A stretch of DNA of 64,000 bases from Solwaraspora sp. WMMD1047 (GTDB lineage Bacteria; Actinomycetota; Actinomycetes; Mycobacteriales; Micromonosporaceae). Positions 38,391 through 48,511 of the stretch are shown here, in pieces (within the stretch, counting starts at the first letter, position 1; the number at the start of each line of letters is the position of its first letter). The stretch is taken from the NCBI RefSeq assembly GCF_029626155.1, contig NZ_JARUBL010000001.1, positions 1,922,001 to 1,986,000 of the forward strand. Direction: 5' to 3'. The notes under the pieces are model-generated. The model was given only the letters and a program-made list of their open reading frames with translations. It was not told where the DNA came from and did not search any database. The position numbers and the translations under genes were made by a program.

Positions 38391-38423
38391 GAAAGGGTGT
38401 CCCCGGCTCGGGGGCACCCTTTC
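38391..38423 (+). terminator. terminator after hup
   Basis: Stem with outer arms GAAAGGGTG (38391-38399) and CACCCTTTC (38415-38423) and an inner CCCC/GGGG pairing. It is located 22 bp after the hup stop. There are no further U residues beyond TTTC. Confidence 0.6.
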
Positions 38424-38501
38424 CGCGTCCCGGACCTTGTCCGGACCCCGGGGCGAACACGAGAATGACCCACCTCACGTCCCTCGTCCCGGGGAGTGCC
38501 G

Positions 38502-40523
38502 GTGCGCCGCTCGTACCTCTCGATTGCCCTGCTCGCCCTCGGCGTGACGCTCCTGACCGACGTGCTGCGGGTCTGGCTACCCGCCATCATCACCATCTTC
38601 GGGCAGGCCGCCAGCACCCCCGCCGAGCTGATGGGCGCGTTCGCGCTCTCCTGGTTCGTGGTGGCGTTCGGGGCGCCCGCGCTGATCCGGGTCGCCGGCG
38701 TCCGAGCCGTGGGGCTGCTGGCCGCGGTGCTGCTGGCCGGCTGCCGGCTGGCCCTGGCCGGTCCGCCCGGCGGCCAACTCCAGCTCTATCTGGCCAGCGT
38801 GGGCCTGCTCGCCGGGCTCTGTTGGCTGGCGGCCACCGCCGCCACCACGCCGCGCCCGGTGCCGGGGCTGCTGCTCGGCCTGGCGGCGCCGGTGATCCTG
38901 CACACCACCGCGGACACCTACGACCTGGCCTGGCGCGGCGGGCTGTGGTCCTGGCTGGTGGCCGGCGCCGCCGCACCTGCCCTGGTGGCCCTGCAGGCCA
39001 CCAGCGGCGGCCGCGCATTCACCGATCCGGCCGACGACGGCGATCCGGCCGCGGCTGGACCGGTTGCCGAGGTGGATGGTCGGGTGTCGTGGTTTCTGCT
39101 CGGCCCGAGCCTGTTGCTGGTCGGCATGGTGGCCGGGTCACCCGGCCTGGCGAACGTGGCGCTGTCCTACCTCGCCGGTACGGGCGGTGCGGCGGCCGGC
39201 GGCACGGCGGTGGCCCAACCCCCGCCGCACGGCGATCTGCTGCCGGGGCTGCTCGGCGCGACGGCGGTCGCCCTGCTGATCCACCTCGGGCTGGCCCGCA
39301 ACCGGCCCGGACCGTGGCGCTGGCTGCCGCCGGTGCTGCTGGTGGCGGGCAGCGCGCTGTTCGTCACCGGCTGGCCGACCGCGCTCGCCCCGGCGATCCT
39401 GACCACCGCCGCCGGCCTCGGCGGCTGCCTGGCCATGTCCGGTGCCGGCGGCGGGGCCGGAACCCGTGCCGGTCGCTCCGGTGCGGACCAGGTCGGTGCC
39501 AGGCGGCAACGATCCGCACGGTCCGCCGGGCGCGGCTACGCGGTGCTGGGCGGGATGCTGGTCTTCGCCGTCGGGGCGGTGCTTCACTACGCCGCCTACG
39601 ACCTCGGCTACCCCAACCAGTGGGTGCCGCCCGCCGTCGCGGCGCTGATCGCCACGCTCGCGCTGCGATCGCCCGCCACGCCCACCGCCCCCACCACCGG
39701 GGCCGTTGACGGCCGGAGGATGGTCCTGACGGGCGTCGCGGCGGTGCTCACGATCGCCGGTGCCCTTGTCACGCCCGGCCGGGCCGGCGAACCCGTGGCG
39801 GCGGCCGGTGACCCGGCAGCCGGTTCGGTGCGGCTGGTCGCGTACAACATCCGGATGGGGTTCGGGCTGGACGGCCGCTTCGATCTGGCCGGGCTGGCCG
39901 GGACCATCGCCGGGCAGCGGCCGGACATCGTGGCGCTCAGCGAGGTGGACCGGGCCTGGCTGCTCAACGGCGGCCACGACACGCTCACCCTGCTGGCCCG
40001 CCGGCTCGGCATGACCTACCGGTTCGCGCCCGCGGCCGACCCGGTCTGGGGCGACGCCGTGCTGACCCGGTTGCCGGTGCGGGAGTCCCGGACCCGGCGA
40101 CTCGATCCGGTGGGCGCCCCCACCGGAGCACAGGCGCTCGCCGTGGTGGTCGACCTCGGCGGTCGGGACCTGGTGGTGGTCGCCACCCACCTGCAACCGC
40201 CGCCGGGCAACGGCCCGGTGGCGCAGGCCCGCGAACTGGCCGGGTTCGCCACCGGGTTCGCCGCCGGCCGGCCGCTGGTGGTGGCCGGCGACCTGAACAC
40301 CGAGCCCGGCGAGCCGGCCTTCGAGGCGTTGCGCGGTGCCGGCCTGGTCGACGCGCTGGCCGCCGGCCGGCCGTTGCCGACCAGCCCTTCCGACGTACCG
40401 GAGCAGGAGATCGACCACGTGCTGACCTCGCCGGGGATCGCGGCAGCCGACCCGGTCGCACCGGCCGGCACCGCCTCCGACCACCTCGCGGTAGCGGTCA
40501 CCCTCACCCTGCCGCCGGCCTGA
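38502..40523 (+). CDS. large membrane protein with C-terminal EEP phosphatase/nuclease domain
   Basis: 673 residues from the GTG at 38502, which lies 5 nt after GGGGAG; a GTG at 38496 overlaps that site. The first ~450 residues hold about ten hydrophobic segments. The EEP domain follows with VRLVAYNIRMGFG, IVALSEVDRAWLLNGG (Glu), VVATHLQPP, LVVAGDLNTEPGEP, EIDHVLTSPG and ASDHLAVAV. Metal ligands are all present. The domain should be outside the cell. It interrupts the hup-mutT1 synteny. Substrate unknown; similar architecture to the smaller EEP protein at 24.7 kb. Confidence 0.85.
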   Translation: MRRSYLSIALLALGVTLLTDVLRVWLPAIITIFGQAASTPAELMGAFALSWFVVAFGAPALIRVAGVRAVGLLAAVLLAGCRLALAGPPGGQLQLYLASVGLLAGLCWLAATAATTPRPVPGLLLGLAAPVILHTTADTYDLAWRGGLWSWLVAGAAAPALVALQATSGGRAFTDPADDGDPAAAGPVAEVDGRVSWFLLGPSLLLVGMVAGSPGLANVALSYLAGTGGAAAGGTAVAQPPPHGDLLPGLLGATAVALLIHLGLARNRPGPWRWLPPVLLVAGSALFVTGWPTALAPAILTTAAGLGGCLAMSGAGGGAGTRAGRSGADQVGARRQRSARSAGRGYAVLGGMLVFAVGAVLHYAAYDLGYPNQWVPPAVAALIATLALRSPATPTAPTTGAVDGRRMVLTGVAAVLTIAGALVTPGRAGEPVAAAGDPAAGSVRLVAYNIRMGFGLDGRFDLAGLAGTIAGQRPDIVALSEVDRAWLLNGGHDTLTLLARRLGMTYRFAPAADPVWGDAVLTRLPVRESRTRRLDPVGAPTGAQALAVVVDLGGRDLVVVATHLQPPPGNGPVAQARELAGFATGFAAGRPLVVAGDLNTEPGEPAFEALRGAGLVDALAAGRPLPTSPSDVPEQEIDHVLTSPGIAAADPVAPAGTASDHLAVAVTLTLPPA

Positions 40524-40547
40524 CCGACCACCGACCACCCGGTGCGG

Positions 40548-41228
40548 TCAGCCCTCGGCCAGACCTGCCTGATGGGCGAGCAGCCCCGCCTGGGTGCGGT
40601 TGTCGCAGCCCAGTTTGACCAGCAGCCGGGAGACGTAGCCCTTGACGGTCGCCTCGGACAGCCGCAGGCGGCGGGCGATCTGCTGGTTTGACCGGCCGGC
40701 ACCGAGCAACGCCAGCACCTCGGTCTCCCGCCCGGTCAGCGTGGCGACCAGATCCCGGGCCCGGCGGCGGGACTCGGCCGGACCGCCGGCCGCCTCGACC
40801 AGCCGGCCGGCGGCGGCCGGGGAGAGGACGGTATGTCCGGCCGCGGCGACCCGCACCAGATCGAGCAGGTCCTCCGGCGGGGTCGACTTGAGCAGGAATC
40901 CGGCGGCCCCGGCGGCCAGCGCCCGCACCACGTACGCGTCGACGTCGAACGTGGTCAGCGCGATCATCCGGGGTGGCGAGTCGAACCCGGCGATCCGTTC
41001 GATCGCGGTCAGCCCGTCGACCTCCGGCATCCGCAGGTCGATCAGCACCACATCGGGCCGCAGCCGGATGACGGCGTCGACCGCGTCGGCGCCGTCGTAC
41101 GCCTCGCCGACCACCGCCAGGTCCGGCGCCGCACCGAGGATCGTCCGCAGGTGCGCGCAGACGATGCGTTCGTCGTCGACCAGCAGCACCCGGATCACCC
41201 GACCGGACGTCACCGGCGGGGGCGTCAC
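40548..41228 (-). CDS. NarL/LuxR-type response regulator
   Basis: 226 residues. Receiver domain (about 12-130) with DD pair VLLVDDER, phosphoacceptor in VVLIDLRMPEVDG and LLKSTPPEDLL; LuxR helix-turn-helix (about 160-220): LTGRETEVLALLGAGRSNQQIARRLRLSEATVKGYVSRLLVKLG. It overlaps the 3' end of the histidine kinase gene by 4 bp (ATGA), so the kinase is translated first. Target genes unknown. Confidence 0.95.
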   Translation of the reverse strand: MTPPPVTSGRVIRVLLVDDERIVCAHLRTILGAAPDLAVVGEAYDGADAVDAVIRLRPDVVLIDLRMPEVDGLTAIERIAGFDSPPRMIALTTFDVDAYVVRALAAGAAGFLLKSTPPEDLLDLVRVAAAGHTVLSPAAAGRLVEAAGGPAESRRRARDLVATLTGRETEVLALLGAGRSNQQIARRLRLSEATVKGYVSRLLVKLGCDNRTQAGLLAHQAGLAEG

Positions 41229-42376
41229 CGGTCCCGACCCGTCGGCCCGAGCACCGGCAGGGTCGCCTGGACCGCGAAGCCGCCTTCCGACGTCGGTTCC
41301 GCCGCCAGGGTCCCACCGATCATCTCGATCCGGTGCCGCAACCCGAGCAGCCCCAGGCCGGTGCCGCTGCCAACCAGGTCGGCGTCGGGCGGGTCGGGCG
41401 GAGCGGCGTTGCGGACCGACGCCCGGACCCCATCGGCGGCGTACGAGACGGCGACGGTGGTGTCGGAGCCCGGCGCGTGCTTGCGTACGTTCGTGAGCGA
41501 CTCCTGCACGAGGCGGTGCAGAGTGCGGCGCACCGTCCCCGCCGCCAGCGACGGGTCACCGGTAACGTCGAGCCGCACCGGCAGGCCGACCGACCGCGAC
41601 TCGGCGACCAACGCGTCGAGCCGACCGCCCGCGTCCACGCCGGCCGAACCGGCACTGTCGGCCGAACCGGCGCTGTCGGCCGAACCGGCGCTGTCTGGTC
41701 CGCCGGTGCCGCCGGGCAGCACGCCGATCACCTCGCGCAGTTCGGTCAGCGCCCGGCAGCCGGTGGCCCGCAGCTCCTCGGCGGCGGACCGGACCCGGGG
41801 GTCGGTGGTGGACACCCGCAGCGCCCCGGCCTGCAGCACCATCAGGTTGACCCGGTGCGCCACCACGTCGTGCATCTCCCGGGCCAGCCGCAGACGCTCG
41901 TCGGTGCGGGCCTGCTCAGCCAACTCGACCAGCAGGTTGCGCCGGGCCCGCAGGTAAAGGCCCAGCACCGCCGACCCGAGGATCAGAGCCGGCGCGGAGA
42001 CCGGATCGTCAATGCTCCAGGCGTGCGCGCCAACGGCCCAGCAGCCCAGCAGGACGGCGATCGTCAGTCCTGCCCGCCACCGGTGCCGGCCGTACGCGGC
42101 GACCGCGTACGGTGCGAAGAAGACCGCCGCCGCCGGCGCGAACAGGCTGAGCCCGGCGACACCGAGGGCGACCGCCTCGGGGTTGGTACGGCGGCGCAAC
42201 AGCAGCAGCGCGGCCAGCACCTGCGCGGCGGCGTACACCCAGGTCGGTGCGGCGAGGTGCTTGGTGGCCAGGTTGGGGTCGATGATCTCGCGCGTGGCGC
42301 CGGCCCCCGCGACGGCCACGACCACCGCGACGTCGACCGCGTACGCCCGCAACCGGCGTTGCCGTGCGCTCACCAT
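41225..42376 (-). CDS. sensor histidine kinase (NarX-like, DHp HisKA_3)
   Basis: 383 residues from MVSARQRRLRAYAV; an in-frame upstream extension to 42865 runs over the divergent DUF418 gene and is rejected. Four or five membrane segments in the first 150 residues. DHp: RLAREMHDVVAHRVNLMVLQAGALR (His phosphoacceptor). ATPase: LTNVRKHAPGSD and GTGLGLLGLRHRIEMIGG. Between them (about 228-242) lies a Gly/Ser/Ala/Asp-rich stretch, GPDSAGSADSAGSADSAG, from an 18-bp DNA repeat. It pairs with the response regulator downstream and is divergent from the DUF418 gene. Confidence 0.93.
   Translation of the reverse strand: MVSARQRRLRAYAVDVAVVVAVAGAGATREIIDPNLATKHLAAPTWVYAAAQVLAALLLLRRRTNPEAVALGVAGLSLFAPAAAVFFAPYAVAAYGRHRWRAGLTIAVLLGCWAVGAHAWSIDDPVSAPALILGSAVLGLYLRARRNLLVELAEQARTDERLRLAREMHDVVAHRVNLMVLQAGALRVSTTDPRVRSAAEELRATGCRALTELREVIGVLPGGTGGPDSAGSADSAGSADSAGSAGVDAGGRLDALVAESRSVGLPVRLDVTGDPSLAAGTVRRTLHRLVQESLTNVRKHAPGSDTTVAVSYAADGVRASVRNAAPPDPPDADLVGSGTGLGLLGLRHRIEMIGGTLAAEPTSEGGFAVQATLPVLGPTGRDR
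41641..41694 (+). repeat. 18-bp in-frame tandem repeat in the histidine kinase gene
   Basis: Three copies of CGGCCGAACCGGCGCTGT (one with a CACTGT variant) encode the SADSAG units between the DHp and ATPase domains. Length is a multiple of three, so copy changes would keep the frame. Confidence 0.85.
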
Positions 42377-42523
42377 GCCGTCACGGTAGTCACCGGTCCC
42401 GGTTCCCGTCCCGGCCGACGGCCCGGATCGCGACCTACCGATGGCGGGCGGGCGACGAAAGTAGGGTGCCGACGCGACGTATCGCGCTACCGGCGGCCAC
42501 GGTCGCCCTGATGCCATCGAGGC

Positions 42524-43558
42524 ATGCAGTCGACCCCGGCCCGTGATGCCGCCACCACCGCGCCGCCGGACCGCAGCCGGCGGATCGCTGAACTGGACGC
42601 CCTCCGCGGCTTCGCCCTCGCCGGCATCGTCATGGTCAATATCGTGCAGATGACCGGCATGCCCTGGGCCGCCGGGCCGGCCCGCGAACACCCGGACGCC
42701 TACCTGTTCGAGCTGCTCTTCTTCCAGCGCCCGTTCCTGATCTTCTCGTTGCTGTTCGGCGTCAGCTTCGCCATCTTCCTGCGCACCGCCGCCCGCCGGG
42801 CCGACCGGCCCCGCCTGGTGCTGGTGCGCCGGCTGCTCTGGCTCGCCGTCTTCGGCGCGCTGCACAGCCTGCTGCAGCCGGGCGAGGTGCTCAAGTTCTA
42901 CGCGGTGGCCGGCCTGCTGGTCCTGCCGGCGACCTACCTGTCCCGGCGCTGGCTGCTCTGGGGCGGGGCCGTGCTCACCCTGGCCGGCAGTGCGCTGATC
43001 GGCGGGGTGGCGACCATCCCCGGGTTGTTCCTGGTCGGTATGGCGCTCACCGGATACGGGATACCGGACACCCTGGGCCGGCGCGGCCGGCAGCTCGCGG
43101 TTGCATTCGCGGTCGCCGCGCCCCTCGCCACGGTCGCCGCCGTACTGCAGTACCGGTACGGCGTCGGACCCGAGGCGCGGGTCGTGACGCTGCAGGCCGG
43201 CCTGGCCGTGGCGTTCCTCTACGTCACCGGGTTCCTCCTGCTACTGCGTACGCTGCTACTGCGTACGCCGCTGCGCCGGCCGCTGGACGCGGTGTTCGCG
43301 CCGATGGGCAAGCTGGCGCTTACCAACTACATCCTGGCCAGCGCGCTGATCCTCGCGGCGGACGCCGCGTTGGGAATCGGCGAACGGACCGACTACGCCT
43401 TGGTCGTGGCGGTCGGCGTCGGCATCGCCGTGATCCAGGCGGCCTGGAGCCCGATCTGGCTGCGGTGGTACCAGTACGGGCCGTTGGAGTGGCTGTGGCG
43501 TTGCCTGACCTGGTGGCGGTGGGTGCCGATCCGCCAAGCCGAAGGGGTGGGACGGTAG
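42524..43558 (+). CDS. DUF418-family membrane protein
   Basis: 344 residues, about eight to ten hydrophobic segments. Begins after a short tail with RRIAELDALRGFALAGIVMVNIVQM and ends with the family's QYGPLEWLWRCLTWWRW. DUF418 proteins are related to acyltransferase-3-like membrane proteins; physiological role unknown, possibly cell-envelope related. It is divergent from the two-component system and convergent with mutT1, whose stop abuts it directly. Confidence 0.9.
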   Translation: MQSTPARDAATTAPPDRSRRIAELDALRGFALAGIVMVNIVQMTGMPWAAGPAREHPDAYLFELLFFQRPFLIFSLLFGVSFAIFLRTAARRADRPRLVLVRRLLWLAVFGALHSLLQPGEVLKFYAVAGLLVLPATYLSRRWLLWGGAVLTLAGSALIGGVATIPGLFLVGMALTGYGIPDTLGRRGRQLAVAFAVAAPLATVAAVLQYRYGVGPEARVVTLQAGLAVAFLYVTGFLLLLRTLLLRTPLRRPLDAVFAPMGKLALTNYILASALILAADAALGIGERTDYALVVAVGVGIAVIQAAWSPIWLRWYQYGPLEWLWRCLTWWRWVPIRQAEGVGR

Positions 43559-44455
43559 TCAGGCTTCGGCGGCGCCGGCCAGTCGGTCGGCGCCGATCAG
43601 GCGGTCGCCGGCGAACGCGAGCAGCCAGCCGGTGCCCTTGTCGGTGGCGTGGTCGCGCCGGCCGTCACCGACCAGTCGGGCCAACGCGTCCGGGATCACC
43701 TTGCCCTGGCTGCACAGCACCGCGGTGGCCTGCTCGGCGGCCAGCTCCACCAGCCGGGCCGCCGCCACCAGCGCGTTCTCGTCCGGGTGCTGGCCGGGCT
43801 CCGGCTCGTCCAACCGGGAGTCCACCTCGATCGGCAGGTCCAGCAACTCGGCGACCGGATCGAGGGTCTGCACGCAGCGGCGGGCCGAGGCCGACAGCAG
43901 CCGCCCCGGCCGCAGCACCGCCAGCACCGGGGCGAGCGAGCGGGCCTGCGCCCAGCCGACGGCGTCCAGCGGGCGGGCGGTGTCCGGCCCGGACCAGGTG
44001 GCCCGCTTGCCGGCGTGCGCGTGCCGGACCAGTCCGAGCACGGCGGTGACCGGCGGCAGGGCGGCGAAGTCGCGCAGTACCCGCGCGTCGTGCGGGTAGT
44101 TCACCAGCTCGACCGCGTCGTGCACGGTCAGCCAGCGCACCCCGTCGACCTCGGTGCCGGGCTGGAACCCGCCGTTGCCGGCCACCCGCATCGACCAGTA
44201 GTCGACCACCTTGGGCTGCCCGTCGCGGGTCCGGTAGCTGGTACCCGGCAGCCGCACCTGCGGTACGCCGTACACGCCGGCCTCCTCGGCGACCTCCCGG
44301 ACGGCGGCGAGCAGCGGATGCTCACCGGGCTCCAGCTTCCCCTTCGGCAGCGACCAGTCGTCGTAGCGCGGCCGGTGCACCAGGCAGACCAGCACGTCGC
44401 CATCGGCGGCGGGCCGCCACACCACCCCGCCCGCCGCCCGGACCGGTGCGGTCAT
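43559..44455 (-). CDS. mutT1: Nudix hydrolase fused to histidine phosphatase (MutT1-like)
   Basis: 298 residues. N-terminal Nudix domain: GKLEPGEHPLLAAVREVAEEAGV is the Nudix box. C-terminal histidine phosphatase: LGLVRHAHAGKR (RHx motif) and LLSASARRC with ENALV further on. The mycobacterial MutT1 with this layout cleans 8-oxo-dGTP and Ap(n)A. The ATG overlaps the CYTH/CHAD stop (ATGA), and the gene is last in the fbiD-ppk-CYTH/CHAD run, so it is presumably co-transcribed. The frame upstream of 44455 lies inside the CHAD gene. Confidence 0.92.
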   Translation of the reverse strand: MTAPVRAAGGVVWRPAADGDVLVCLVHRPRYDDWSLPKGKLEPGEHPLLAAVREVAEEAGVYGVPQVRLPGTSYRTRDGQPKVVDYWSMRVAGNGGFQPGTEVDGVRWLTVHDAVELVNYPHDARVLRDFAALPPVTAVLGLVRHAHAGKRATWSGPDTARPLDAVGWAQARSLAPVLAVLRPGRLLSASARRCVQTLDPVAELLDLPIEVDSRLDEPEPGQHPDENALVAAARLVELAAEQATAVLCSQGKVIPDALARLVGDGRRDHATDKGTGWLLAFAGDRLIGADRLAGAAEA

Positions 44456-45984
44456 GGCAGCCACTTGGTACTGGATCCCTTCGCGGCGCGGCGCCAGGCC
44501 GCGGGGAAATCGGCCCGGACGCGGTGGATCGCGGCGCGTTCCCGCTCGACCAGCCGCCCGGCGGTGACCGCCATCGCGTGGTCGGCCGGGTCGGTGGCCG
44601 CGACCGACAGCCAGGTCTCCGCGGCGACCGCGGCGTCCTGGTGCTCCCCGAGCAGATTCTGAACCCGGCCGAGTGCCTTCGCCAGCTTCGCCGCGCCGCC
44701 GCCCAGCACCGGGGCGACCGCGTCCACCGCGTACCGGGCCTTCTTGCCGTTGATCCGGACCTGGTGCCACCGCTCGTCGGGCGCGGCCGGGTCCAGGTCG
44801 CCGGCCCCGTCCATCCCGTCGCGACCGTCGGTGAGGCGGTGCCACGGCTTGGCGACCACCTTCGGCAACACCTCGCCGGCCGGCCGGTCGGCCCGGCCGG
44901 TCAGCTTCGGGGCCCGGGTGGCGGCGACCAGCGACTCGACCAGGGCCGCGTAGCGGTCGGTGGCGAGCGCCTCGTCGACCGCGGCCAGCGCGGCGTCCTG
45001 CCGGGCGGCCAGCACCGCGTCGATCCGGTCGACGGCCGCGTCGTCCAGCGGCGCCAGTGGGTCGGCGGCGGCGGTGCGGCGCAGTCGGGCCCGCAGCACC
45101 TCGGCGTCGCGGGCGCCGCCGAGCACGTCCGCCAGCCACTTCAACTCGGCGCGCAGCGGGTCGGCCCAGTCCGAATCGACGAGCGACCGGAAGGTACGCA
45201 GGTCGCTGCGGAGCCGCCGGCAGCCGACCCGCATCTGGTGTACGGCGGTGTCGTCGTCGCCGACCGGGGCGCGCAGCCGGACCAGCGGGTCGTGGGACAG
45301 CAGCCGGCCGGCGCCGAACCGGATCGCGGCGGTGACCACGTCCCCGGCGGTCGGGTCGGCCGGCAGCTCGCCGGGGGCGACCAGGTCCGGCGGCGCCGAT
45401 GCGGCCTCGCCGAGCGCCCGGACGTGCTTGGGGACGAACCCGCCGGCGACCGCCCCGGCGTCGGTCAGCAGCGCCTGCACCGTGTCCAGCAGGTCGCGGT
45501 CGCCGGCCTTGCGCTCCACCTCCAGCTCCCGGAACCCGGATCGGACCTTCTTGCCCTCGTCGAGCACCGACACCGCGTCGTCGGCGATCTCGGCGAGCAG
45601 CCGGTCGTCGGCGTCGCGCAGCTCGTACCCGCGCCGCACGCTGCGGACCACCGCGGCCGGGGCCAGCGCCACCCCCCGCGAGTACGCGGTGACCAGCGCC
45701 GCCAGCTCCGCCGGCATCGTCTTCGCCTTGCCGGTCCGGGAGATCTCGTGCCGGACGCCGGGTGAGTCGGCCGGCAGCTTCACCGTCCAGGGCGCCTTGT
45801 CACCCCTGCGGTGCCGCAGCGACACCCCGGCCCGGGCCAGCCGCAGGTCCGGGGTGTCGTAGTAGGTCGCGGTGAGGGTCACCGGAGGCAGCGTCACCAC
45901 CCGTCCGCCCTCGGGGAGCGCGCCGGTCAGCTCCGGCAGCTCGAACGACTCGGTCACCTCGTACTTGCGTTCCTCCTCCAGCAT
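44452..45984 (-). CDS. CYTH and CHAD domain protein
   Basis: 510 residues. The CYTH domain (about 1-200) begins EEERKYEV (ExExK), with YYDTPDLRLARAGVSLRHR and WTVKLP for triphosphate binding. The CHAD domain (about 210-505) is a helical, Arg/His-rich domain with MRVGCRRLRSDLRTF. CHAD proteins bind polyphosphate granules and CYTH proteins bind or hydrolyse triphosphates, consistent with ppk being the gene directly before it (27-bp gap) and MutT1 after it. Confidence 0.93.
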   Translation of the reverse strand: MLEEERKYEVTESFELPELTGALPEGGRVVTLPPVTLTATYYDTPDLRLARAGVSLRHRRGDKAPWTVKLPADSPGVRHEISRTGKAKTMPAELAALVTAYSRGVALAPAAVVRSVRRGYELRDADDRLLAEIADDAVSVLDEGKKVRSGFRELEVERKAGDRDLLDTVQALLTDAGAVAGGFVPKHVRALGEAASAPPDLVAPGELPADPTAGDVVTAAIRFGAGRLLSHDPLVRLRAPVGDDDTAVHQMRVGCRRLRSDLRTFRSLVDSDWADPLRAELKWLADVLGGARDAEVLRARLRRTAAADPLAPLDDAAVDRIDAVLAARQDAALAAVDEALATDRYAALVESLVAATRAPKLTGRADRPAGEVLPKVVAKPWHRLTDGRDGMDGAGDLDPAAPDERWHQVRINGKKARYAVDAVAPVLGGGAAKLAKALGRVQNLLGEHQDAAVAAETWLSVAATDPADHAMAVTAGRLVERERAAIHRVRADFPAAWRRAAKGSSTKWLP

Positions 45985-46010
45985 CCGGCCAGCCTATCCG
46001 CGCATGTCGG

Positions 46011-48443
46011 TCACTTCACCGTGCCGGCGACCCGGCGCAGCAGCCCTTCCTGCAGGTTGACCAGCTCGGTGTCGGGTTCGGCGGCCCGCCGGCTCCAGGT
46101 GCCGTCGGCGGCCAGGTCGAAGGCGTCCACCTCGTCGCTCATCGCCATCGTGAGCACCTGGTCCAGCTCGGCCCGGGCGATCGGGTCGGTGACCCGGACC
46201 AGGGCCTCCACCCGGCGGTCCAGGTTGCGGTGCATCAGGTCGGCCGAGCCGATCCAGAACTCGGCGGCGTCGTCTGCGGCGCCGTTGCCGAACCGGAAGA
46301 TCCGGGAGTGTTCCAGGAACCGGCCGAGGATGGACCGGACCCGGATGTTCTCCGACAGCCCCGGCACCCCGGGCCGCAACGTGCACATGCCCCGGATCAC
46401 CAGGTCGACGTGGACGCCGGCCTGCGAGGCCCGGTAGAGCGAGTCCACGATCGCCTCGTCGACGAGCGAGTTGACCTTCATCTGGACCAGCCCCGGTACG
46501 CCGAGCCGGACGTGTTCGACCTCCCGTTCGATGCGCTCGATCAGCCCGCTGCGTACCCCCTGCGGGGCGACCAGCAGCCGCCGGTACGCGGTCTGCCGGC
46601 TGTAGCCGGTGAGCACGTTGAACAGGTCGGTCAGGTCGGCCCCGACCTCCGGGTCGGCGGTGAGCATGCCGAAGTCCTCGTAGAGCCGGGCGGTCTTCGG
46701 GTGGTAGTTGCCGGTGCCGATGTGGCAGTAGCGGCGGATCTGGTTGCCCTCCTGGCGGACCACCAGCGCGGTCTTGCAGTGCGTCTTGAGCCCGACCAGC
46801 CCGTATACGACGTGGCAGCCGGCCCGCTCCAGCACCCGGGCCCAGCCGATGTTGGCGATCTCGTCGAACCGGGCCTTGATCTCGACCAGCACCACCACCT
46901 GCTTGCCGGCCGCCGCCGCGTCGATGAGCGCGTCCACGATCGGCGAGTCGCCGCTGGTGCGGTAGAGGGTCTGCTTGATGGCCAGCACGTTCGGGTCGGC
47001 GGCGGCCTGCTCGATGAAGCGTTGCACGCTGGTGGCGAACGAGTGGTACGGGTGGTGCACCAGGATGTCGCCGTCGCGCAGGGTGGCGAAGACGCTGCGC
47101 GGCACCTCGCCCTCGACGAAGCGCGGGTGGGTGGCCGGCACGAACGGCCGCTCCTTGAGGTCGGGCCGGTCGCACTCCTCGTACACCTGCCACAGGCTGG
47201 ACAGGTCGAGCAGGCCGGGCACCCGCAACACGTCCTGGGTGTTCATGTCCAGCTCGCGGACCAGCAGGTCCAGCACGTGGTCGGAGATGGTGGCGGCCAC
47301 CTCCAGCCGGACCGGCGGCCCGAACCGGCGCCGGGCCAGTTCCCGTTCCAGGGCCTGCAGCAGGTCCTCGTCGCGGTCCTCGTCGACCTCCACCTCGGCG
47401 TTGCGGGTGACCCGGAACAGGTGGCACTCGACCACCTGCATGCCGGAGAAGAGCTGTCCGAGGTGGGCGGCGATCAGGTCCTCCACCGGCAGGAACCGCT
47501 CGCCGGGTGCGTCCTGCTCGACCCGGACGAACCGGGGCACGTTGTTGGGCACCTTCACCCGGGCGAACAGCTCCGGCCCGCCGTCGGGGTCGCGGACCGC
47601 CACCGCCAGGTTCAGCGACCGGCTGGAGATGTACGGGAAGGGGTGCGCCGGGTCGACCGCCAGCGGGGTGAGCACCGGGAAGATGTGCGCCCGGAAGTAG
47701 CCGCGCAGCCGCTCCCGTTCCGGCGCGGCCAGGTCGGCCCAGCGGATGATCGAGATGTCCTCGGCGGCCAGCCGGGGCGAGATGTCCTCGACGAAGCAGG
47801 CGGCGTGCCGGGCGACCAGGTCGGCGGCCTTCTCCGAGATCCGTGCCAGCTGGGTCCGGGTCGGCATCATGTCGCCGCCGCGGACCGGTAGGCCGGCCTG
47901 CATCCGGCGCTTGAGCCCGGCCACCCGGACCATGTAGAACTCGTCCAGGTTGCTGGCGAAGATCGCCAGGAACTTCGCCCGCTCCAGCAGCGGGGTGTCG
48001 CGGTCCTCGGCCAGCGCCAGCACCCGGGCGTTGAAGTCGAGCCACGACAGCTCCCGGTTGAGGAACCGGTCAGCGGGCAGCGGCTCCGGTGGCGCCGGCG
48101 GCTCGTCGCTCCCGGCGGACCCGCTGGAGGCCGCGCTGGCCGCGTCCGGGCTGGCCCCGTCCGGGCTGGCCCCGTCCGGGCTGGCTCCGGACGCATCAGC
48201 CCCGTTCAGGGTGGCATCGGGACGGTCGCCGTTGTTCGGGACGAACCGGCCATCGGCCCCCCGCCGGCGGTCCGGCTCGGCCGACCGGCCGGCGGCGCTG
48301 CCCCGGGCCCGGGGCACGGCCTCGACGGGCTCCACGGCCGGATCGGCCCGGTCCGGCGGGGGCGGGTCGGCGGGGGCTTGGGCGGTGTCGGCCCGGGTGT
48401 CGGATTGGGCGCGGGACGGGCGGCGAGCGGGAGGGGTGGTCAC
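46011..48443 (-). CDS. ppk: polyphosphate kinase 1
   Basis: 810 residues. Makes polyphosphate from ATP at the membrane periphery. The phospho-histidine region is [21 protein letters not shown]. Other motifs: [47 protein letters not shown], and [36 protein letters not shown]. The first ~130 residues are a low-complexity Pro/Ala/Gly/Ser region with GASPD repeats and are absent in most PPKs. An alternative start inside that region is possible. It precedes CYTH/CHAD and follows fbiD (68-bp gap). Confidence 0.95.
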   Translation of the reverse strand: MTTPPARRPSRAQSDTRADTAQAPADPPPPDRADPAVEPVEAVPRARGSAAGRSAEPDRRRGADGRFVPNNGDRPDATLNGADASGASPDGASPDGASPDAASAASSGSAGSDEPPAPPEPLPADRFLNRELSWLDFNARVLALAEDRDTPLLERAKFLAIFASNLDEFYMVRVAGLKRRMQAGLPVRGGDMMPTRTQLARISEKAADLVARHAACFVEDISPRLAAEDISIIRWADLAAPERERLRGYFRAHIFPVLTPLAVDPAHPFPYISSRSLNLAVAVRDPDGGPELFARVKVPNNVPRFVRVEQDAPGERFLPVEDLIAAHLGQLFSGMQVVECHLFRVTRNAEVEVDEDRDEDLLQALERELARRRFGPPVRLEVAATISDHVLDLLVRELDMNTQDVLRVPGLLDLSSLWQVYEECDRPDLKERPFVPATHPRFVEGEVPRSVFATLRDGDILVHHPYHSFATSVQRFIEQAAADPNVLAIKQTLYRTSGDSPIVDALIDAAAAGKQVVVLVEIKARFDEIANIGWARVLERAGCHVVYGLVGLKTHCKTALVVRQEGNQIRRYCHIGTGNYHPKTARLYEDFGMLTADPEVGADLTDLFNVLTGYSRQTAYRRLLVAPQGVRSGLIERIEREVEHVRLGVPGLVQMKVNSLVDEAIVDSLYRASQAGVHVDLVIRGMCTLRPGVPGLSENIRVRSILGRFLEHSRIFRFGNGAADDAAEFWIGSADLMHRNLDRRVEALVRVTDPIARAELDQVLTMAMSDEVDAFDLAADGTWSRRAAEPDTELVNLQEGLLRRVAGTVK
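48148..48192 (+). repeat. 15-bp in-frame repeats in the ppk N-terminal extension
   Basis: Three copies of GGGCTGGCCCCGTCC encode the GASPD units of the low-complexity extension. Multiples of 15 preserve the frame. Confidence 0.8.
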
Positions 48444-48511
48444 CCGCCAATCATCACCCGAACACGGTTAACGCAAAATGAACTTGCTGGCACCGGCCGC
48501 CGAGTCCCGCC

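Noticed and set aside
37835-38617. Gly/Leu/Arg-rich minus-strand frame over hup
   Set aside because: Arises from the Lys/Ala codon repeats of the HU tail read backwards.
46230-47891. 553-aa plus-strand frame opposite ppk
   Set aside because: Antisense shadow with Val/Gly/Asp repeats typical of reversed GC-rich genes.
45994-48045. 683-aa minus-strand frame overlapping ppk in another register
   Set aside because: Arg/Gly/Pro-rich product; the frame of ppk contains all catalytic motifs.
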